From the NCBI GenBank assembly GCA_003476685.1, contig DMVN01000011.1, positions 1 through 8,230 of the forward strand: a stretch of DNA of 8,230 nucleotides, written 5' to 3'. A model generated the notes under the pieces. That model was not told where the DNA came from and made no database searches. It saw only the letters and a program-made list of their open reading frames with translations. Source of the stretch: Acidobacteriota bacterium. GTDB taxonomy: Bacteria; Acidobacteriota; Aminicenantia; Aminicenantales; Saccharicenantaceae. Shown here piece by piece: positions 4,442 to 8,230 of the stretch (the stretch's first letter is position 1; every line of letters begins with the position of its first letter). The position numbers and the translations under genes were made by a program.

Positions 4442-6601
4442 ATGATTCGCTTTGACGATATCATAGAAAAAATCCAGGGCCAGTACTCGGAAAAAGACCT
4501 GCGCCTTCTCCAGAAAGCCTACGTCTTCGCCGCCCGGGCCCATAAAGGTCAGATTCGCCGCTCGGGCGAGCCCTACCTCAGCCACCCGCTCGAAGTGACC
4601 AACATCCTGGCCGAGATGAACCTGGACCTGACCACCCTGGTGGCCGGCCTGCTGCACGACGTGCTGGAAGATACCGAGGTCAGCCTGGCCGAAATAAGAG
4701 AAAGTTTCGGCCGGGAGGTGGCCGCCCTGGTCGAGGGCGTGACCAAAATCAGCCGGGTGGAAGATGCTTCTCCGGACCAGACCCGGGCCGAGACCATCAG
4801 AAAAATAATCCTGGCCATGACCGATGACCTGCGGGTCATCTTCATCAAGCTGGCCGACCGCTGGCACAACCTAAAAACCCTGCACTACCTCAGCGAAGAC
4901 AAGCAAAAACGAATCGCCCAGGAAACCCTGGAAATCTACGCTCCCATCGCCAACCGCCTGGGGATGGGGCGCATTCGGGCCGAGCTGGAAGACCTGTCCT
5001 TCCGCTACGTGGAGCCGGACGAGTATTTCAGGATGGTGGCCCTGGTCGAGCCCGAATTAAAAAAGGGAGAAAAGGAACTTAAAAAACTTAAAAAGCAGAT
5101 GGAACTGCTGCTGAAGGACAACGGTATCCCGGCCGAGATCCAAGTCAGGATTAAAAGGCTCTACAGCATCTATTCCAAGATGAAAAAGAAGGGCGTCGAC
5201 TTTGACCAGGTCTACGATTTTCTGGCCCTGAGAATTATCACCGACTCCGTCAAGAACTGCTATGCCATCCTGGGCACAATCCACCAGCGCTGGCCGCACC
5301 TGCCGCAGCGTTTTCGGGACTTTATCGCCATGCCCAAGCCCAACCTCTACCAGTCGCTCCACACCACCATCATTACCGAAAACAAGCAGACTTTCGAAAT
5401 CCAGATCCGGACCCGGGAGATGCACGAACTGGCCGAAAACGGCATCGCCGCCCACTGGAAATACAAGGAAGGAGCCCCCTCCGGCCTGACCGGCGAAGAC
5501 CAGCGGCTGCAATGGTTGCGGGAAATTGCCGCCCTGTTCAGCGAGCAGAAAAACCCCAGGGAATTCTTAAAAAACCTGAAGATCAACCTGATACCAGAAG
5601 AAATCTACGCCTTCACGCCCAAGGGAAAAGTTATCAACCTGCCACCAGGGGCTACCGCTCTGGATTTCGCCTTCAAGATTCATACCGAAATCGGGCTGAA
5701 GGCCCGGGAGGCCAGGATAAACGGAGAACTGATGCCGCTCAAGACCCAGCTGAAGAGCGGCGATATCGTAGAAATCATCACCGCTCCCGACCGGACTCCA
5801 CACCGCAGCTGGCTGAACTGGGTAGCCACAGCCTCAGCCCGCCAGCACATAAAAAAATACCTGAACCTCAAGACCAGGAAGAAAGCCATCGAGCTCGGCC
5901 AGAAACTCTGGGAGAAAGAGGCCAGAAAATTCCGGCTGCCGCCCGAGCTTCATTCGGAAGCGGCCCTTAAGGAAAAACTGGCGCGGGAATTCAAGCTGCG
6001 GCTCCAGAGCCTGGAAGACTTCTATCTTCTGGCTGGCCTGGGCCGGGTGATGATTGACAGAAGCTTCATGGAGCGGCTGACGACCGGAGGCCCGCCGCGG
6101 GAGGCCCAGCCGACCGGGCTGCTGAAAAAGGTGGTCGAACGCCTGGCGGGCCGGGCTGCGGCTCCCGCCCTGGCCATTAAAGACCTGGAAGAACAGATGC
6201 TGACCCTGGCCCGGTGCTGTGCTCCCATCAAGGGCGAACCGGTGGTGGGTTACCTGACCTCAGGCAAGGGCCTGACCGTTCATGCCCAGCGCTGCTACCT
6301 GGTGCAAAAAGAAATACTGGACAGCCAGCGCCTGGTGGAGGTGGCCTGGGACCCGGCTTTCCAGGGAACCTTCAAGGCCCGGCTGGTCATCCGGGCCAAA
6401 GACTCGCCCGGCGTCCTGGCCAGGGTGGCCGCGGCCGTGGCCGAGCAAAACGGCAACATCTCCCGGGCCGAGGTCAACACCAGCGGCGACGGTCGAGCCG
6501 GCATCTCCCTGGAAATCACGATTAAGGATATCAACCACCTGCAGAAAATTATGGATAAGATCAAGAGGCTAAAAGAAATCGAGGCCGTGGACCGGGATTA
6601 A
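4442..6601 (+). CDS. rel: Bifunctional (p)ppGpp synthetase/hydrolase, Rel/SpoT family
   Basis: This is a full-length (719-residue) long RelA/SpoT homologue, the cytoplasmic enzyme that makes and degrades the stringent-response alarmone (p)ppGpp. The HD hydrolase domain has R39, H48, HD at 72-73, ED at 76-77, D139 and N143. These match the Streptococcus equisimilis Rel active site with a constant 5-residue offset, so hydrolysis should be intact. The synthetase domain has R236-I-K238, YSIYSKM (241-247), YD (258-259), NLYQSLHTT (301-309) and E319 in EIQIRT. RFRD at 290-293 replaces the RFKD of bifunctional enzymes and not the EFDD of RelA. A TGS domain (about 387-448), the conserved cysteine region (C592, C593, H614, C618) and a C-terminal ACT domain (about 645-717) follow. 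GAGG (4435-4438) lies only 3 bases before the ATG. It is probably co-transcribed with waaF. Confidence 0.96.
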   Translation: MIRFDDIIEKIQGQYSEKDLRLLQKAYVFAARAHKGQIRRSGEPYLSHPLEVTNILAEMNLDLTTLVAGLLHDVLEDTEVSLAEIRESFGREVAALVEGVTKISRVEDASPDQTRAETIRKIILAMTDDLRVIFIKLADRWHNLKTLHYLSEDKQKRIAQETLEIYAPIANRLGMGRIRAELEDLSFRYVEPDEYFRMVALVEPELKKGEKELKKLKKQMELLLKDNGIPAEIQVRIKRLYSIYSKMKKKGVDFDQVYDFLALRIITDSVKNCYAILGTIHQRWPHLPQRFRDFIAMPKPNLYQSLHTTIITENKQTFEIQIRTREMHELAENGIAAHWKYKEGAPSGLTGEDQRLQWLREIAALFSEQKNPREFLKNLKINLIPEEIYAFTPKGKVINLPPGATALDFAFKIHTEIGLKAREARINGELMPLKTQLKSGDIVEIITAPDRTPHRSWLNWVATASARQHIKKYLNLKTRKKAIELGQKLWEKEARKFRLPPELHSEAALKEKLAREFKLRLQSLEDFYLLAGLGRVMIDRSFMERLTTGGPPREAQPTGLLKKVVERLAGRAAAPALAIKDLEEQMLTLARCCAPIKGEPVVGYLTSGKGLTVHAQRCYLVQKEILDSQRLVEVAWDPAFQGTFKARLVIRAKDSPGVLARVAAAVAEQNGNISRAEVNTSGDGRAGISLEITIKDINHLQKIMDKIKRLKEIEAVDRD

Positions 6602-6603
6602 CT

Positions 6604-6795
6604 TCAGACCGCTTTCTGCACCCGGCCAGAACGAAGACAGCGGGTGCAAACCCAGATGGTACGCACCCCGCTTTCGGTTTTGGCTTTAACCCGCTGGAGG
6701 TTGGCGCTCCATTTTTTCCGGGAAGCTTTGTTGGAATGGCTGATGCTATGACCGAAAATCGGCCCTTTATGACAGATATGACATTCTCTGGCCAT
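6604..6795 (-). CDS. rpmB: Ribosomal protein bL28, zinc-binding form
   Basis: This 63-residue protein of the large ribosomal subunit starts MARECHICHKGP and carries SISHSNKASRKKW and the terminal CTRCLRSGRV of bL28. Two CxxC pairs, C5/C8 and C50/C53, mark it as the zinc-containing (C+) type. Zinc-free paralogues elsewhere are induced by Zur under zinc shortage. The length is normal for the short bacterial form. The start at 6793-6795 is fixed by the invariant MAR opening, although the upstream purine stretch (AAAGAGAG then a run of A) is an atypical ribosome site. The gene ends 2 bases from the end of rel in convergent orientation, and it diverges from dnaA. Confidence 0.96.
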   Translation of the reverse strand: MARECHICHKGPIFGHSISHSNKASRKKWSANLQRVKAKTESGVRTIWVCTRCLRSGRVQKAV

Positions 6796-6846
6796 GTTTT
6801 TTTTTCTCTCTTTCTTAAGATTTTATCTCTCGAAGATTGAACTATT

Positions 6847-6875
6847 TGTATAGCATAAATTGGCCCTGAACGCAA
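6847..6875 (-). promoter_or_regulatory. Promoter of rpmB
   Basis: On the minus strand TTGCGT (6870-6875), a 17-base spacer and TATACA (6847-6852) form a promoter, with a TGC extension immediately before the -10. The predicted start near 6840 gives a leader of about 45 bases. The heptamer AAGATTG (plus strand) occurs at 6833-6839 and again at 6894-6900, flanking this promoter. No obvious Zur-type palindrome is seen. Confidence 0.6.
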
Positions 6876-7100
6876 CCTCCGGCTGGCGATTTTAAGATTG
6901 GCCCGCTCAGAGACCGTAGCACCGGTTGACCCTGCAATCCCGGGTCAGGATTTAAGGTCTGGAGAATAAAGTTTCGGCGGATTAGCACCTAACTATCATG
7001 AAGGATGGAGTCCAGTCAACAAGTTAAGCCTGGAAATCTGATTCGGAATTTTTTCTTTATCGTTTGCCCTGCCCGGGCTTTCACTTTATTAAAAATTTTC

Positions 7101-7129
7101 TTGAATTTTGGCTCTCATGGTGGTAATAT
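7101..7129 (+). promoter_or_regulatory. Promoter of dnaA
   Basis: TTGAAT (7101-7106), a 17-base spacer and TAATAT (7124-7129), with TGG (7121-7123) as an extended -10, form a plausible promoter. The predicted start near 7136 gives a leader of about 77 bases containing all three DnaA-box-like sites, which suits autoregulation by DnaA binding just downstream of the promoter. Confidence 0.5.
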
Positions 7130-7167
7130 TTTTCACGTTTCCCCGCTCGTAGCAACCGGCGGGAGAC

Positions 7168-7199
7168 TTTTCCACAGTTGTGGAAATTTCTGTGGAAAT
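7168..7199. promoter_or_regulatory. Cluster of three DnaA-box-like sites
   Basis: TTTTCCACA (7168-7176, plus strand) differs from TTATCCACA at one base. TGTGGAAAT at 7179-7187 and again at 7191-7199 is ATTTCCACA on the minus strand, differing at two bases. Sites 1 and 2 form a perfect 8-base inverted repeat with a 2-base centre (7169-7186). Sites 2 and 3 are direct repeats 12 bases apart. The last ends 13 bases before the dnaA ATG, so binding could also hinder translation-site access or transcription. Confidence 0.6.
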
Positions 7200-7212
7200 C
7201 TTTTAGGGCATT

Positions 7213-8230
7213 ATGAAACTGGCAGATAAAACCAATCCCTGGAATCAGATACTCCTGGCTGTAAAAAACCGAATCGAAAGCCAGGCCTTCGAGACCTGGT
7301 TTGAGCCCACCTCTTACATCGGGGAAGATGGCGACGCTCTGTACATTAAAGTGCCTAATTCATATTTCAAGGATTGGCTGAGCTTCCACTATTCCCGGCT
7401 GATCAATGAGTGCAGCCAGGAGCTTTTTCAAAAAAATTTTGACATCAAGTACATCTGCGATGAAACCCCGGCCTCGTTCCTGCGCAACTCTCCCGAAGAA
7501 CGCAAGCTGCACCAGGCCGTAACCCAGGTTGCCAACCTGAACCCCAACTATACCTTTGAAAATTTCGTCGTCGGCAACTGCAACCAGTTTGCCCATGCGG
7601 CCGCGGTGGCCGTGGCCAAGAACCCGGCTAAGTCCTACAACCCGCTTTACATCTACGGCGGGGCCGGCCTGGGCAAAACTCACCTGATGAACGCCATCGG
7701 GCACCAGATTATGCACACCAACGCCCGGCTCAAGGTGCTGTATGTCACCACCGAGCGTTTTATGAACGAGCTCATCAACCACCTCCAGTACGGAAAAATC
7801 CTGGAATTCAGGCAAAAGTACCGGGCCGTGGATGTGCTGCTGATGGACGATATCCATTACATTTCCGGGCGAGAAAGAACCAAGGAAGAATTTTTCCACA
7901 CTTTTAACCACCTCTACGACAGCCAGAAACAAATCGTCATTTCCAGCGACTGTCCGCCGAAGGACATCCCCCACCTGGAGGACCGTTTCCGCTCCCGTTT
8001 TGAATGGGGCCTTATTGCTGACCTGCGTCCCCCGGATATAGAGACCAGAATTGCCATCCTGAAGAAAAAAGCCGAGATGGAAGACATCCCCCTCCCCGAA
8101 CCCGTGGCTCTTTACATCGCCGATAAAGTGCACTCCAACATCCGCGAACTCGAAGGTTATCTGCGTCGGGTCATCGCCTATGCCTCACTTAAAGGCTCAA
8201 GAATAGACCTGGACCTGGCCAAAGAGGCCC
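7213..8230 (+). CDS. dnaA: Chromosomal replication initiator DnaA, N-terminal 339 residues (cut by window edge)
   Basis: DnaA is the AAA+ ATPase that binds DnaA boxes and melts the origin. Domain I (about 1-85, NPWNQILLAVKNRIESQAFETWF) mediates self-assembly and helicase contact. Domain II is very short (about 86-108). Domain III begins at NPNYTFENFVVGNCNQFAHAA (110-130) and has Walker A GGAGLGKT (149-156), Walker B LLMDDIHY (209-216) and SRFEWGL (261-267), whose R262 is the arginine-finger position. Sensor II, INIRELEG-like HSNIRELEG, is at 307-315. The DNA-binding domain IV is beyond the window. H215 in place of the more common Q in DDIQF is a mild variant. An in-frame TAG at 7204-7206 excludes a longer N-terminus; AGGG (7205-7208) is a modest ribosome site 4 bases before the ATG. 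The reading frame is open to the window edge. Confidence 0.97.
   Translation, partial: MKLADKTNPWNQILLAVKNRIESQAFETWFEPTSYIGEDGDALYIKVPNSYFKDWLSFHYSRLINECSQELFQKNFDIKYICDETPASFLRNSPEERKLHQAVTQVANLNPNYTFENFVVGNCNQFAHAAAVAVAKNPAKSYNPLYIYGGAGLGKTHLMNAIGHQIMHTNARLKVLYVTTERFMNELINHLQYGKILEFRQKYRAVDVLLMDDIHYISGRERTKEEFFHTFNHLYDSQKQIVISSDCPPKDIPHLEDRFRSRFEWGLIADLRPPDIETRIAILKKKAEMEDIPLPEPVALYIADKVHSNIRELEGYLRRVIAYASLKGSRIDLDLAKEA

Larger units (their letters stand above)
6876..7212. other. rpmB-dnaA intergenic region, candidate origin of replication
   Basis: No gene is seen between the rpmB promoter and dnaA. The first part (6876-7020) has mixed composition and a 6-base inverted repeat TGACCC/GGGTCA (6927-6932 and 6942-6947). 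The part from about 7044 to 7140 is clearly A/T-rich, with ATTTTTTCTTTATC, TTTATTAAAAATTTTC and TAATATTTTTC runs, and could serve as a DNA-unwinding element. Three DnaA-box-like sites lie at 7168-7199. The position beside dnaA is a classic origin location. Against a full origin are the few boxes and their departure from the TTATCCACA consensus. More boxes could lie downstream of dnaA, outside the window. Confidence 0.5.

Noticed and set aside
4310..4867. Open frame of 185 codons on the minus strand
   Set aside because: It is antisense to the ends of waaF and rel, has no recognisable motif and no ribosome site was noticed; it is a shadow of the G/C-rich codon pattern.
6926..6954. TTGACC at 6926-6931 as a second dnaA promoter
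   Set aside because: No acceptable -10 element lies 16-18 bases downstream; the hexamer is part of the TGACCC/GGGTCA inverted repeat.
7005..7229. 74-codon plus-strand frame in the rpmB-dnaA gap
   Set aside because: It runs out of frame into the dnaA start, has no family resemblance, and crosses the promoter and DnaA-box region, so it is most likely chance.
7360..8133. Long open frame of 257 codons on the minus strand
   Set aside because: It lies wholly inside dnaA, whose product has all Walker and AAA+ motifs. The antisense product has no recognisable domain and is explained by codon bias.
1..8230. tRNA or rRNA genes, CRISPR arrays, transposases, prophage genes or riboswitches
   Set aside because: No cloverleaf, spaced direct-repeat array, transposase-like protein or conserved riboswitch core was seen on either strand by eye.

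Overview
The window carries ten protein-coding genes, eight complete and two cut by the window edges. No RNA genes, insertion sequences, CRISPR arrays or prophage genes are visible. A Gram-negative bacterium with a moderately high GC content is indicated, because there is a heptosyltransferase of lipopolysaccharide core synthesis, an outer-membrane-type lipoprotein and signal-peptide-bearing proteins. The content is core chromosome rather than accessory DNA. I cannot fix the phylum from sequence alone; an anaerobic or thermophilic lineage such as Acidobacteriota/Aminicenantota or a deltaproteobacterial group would fit, but that is a guess.

Left block (1-2670, minus strand). In transcription order it runs: an exported MEMO-AMMECR1 fusion protein, an unrecognised 85-residue single-pass membrane protein, a LolB-like lipoprotein, and the start of ispE (isoprenoid synthesis, cut by the left edge). 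The last three form a tight operon with a 21-base gap and a 13-base overlap, behind a very good sigma70-type promoter (TTGCCA-N17-TATAAT) in the gap after the fusion gene. The lipoprotein-ispE order recalls the lolB-ispE pair of gammaproteobacteria.

Middle block (2700-6601, plus strand). An AT-rich divergent promoter region separates the fusion gene from an overlooked 42-codon membrane microprotein. Then come an FmdB-type zinc-ribbon protein, a WaaF-type heptosyltransferase and a full-length bifunctional Rel/SpoT (p)ppGpp enzyme. The promoter before the heptosyltransferase places the predicted transcript start within about one base of its ATG, so this mRNA may be leaderless. The Rel gene follows 30 bases later and is probably co-transcribed.

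Right block (6604-8230). The zinc-binding form of ribosomal protein L28 (rpmB) ends 2 bases from the end of rel, convergently. Its divergent neighbour is dnaA, which runs off the right edge. The 417 bases between them hold a promoter on each strand, an AT-rich stretch and three DnaA-box-like sites, two of which form a perfect palindrome. This is a reasonable candidate for part of the replication origin and for dnaA autoregulation.

Points most worth checking are the secreted MEMO-AMMECR1 fusion, the probable leaderless heptosyltransferase mRNA, the loss of that enzyme's usual N-terminal aspartate, the unannotated microprotein, and the origin candidate. I did not find convincing evidence for a wholly new multi-gene system.
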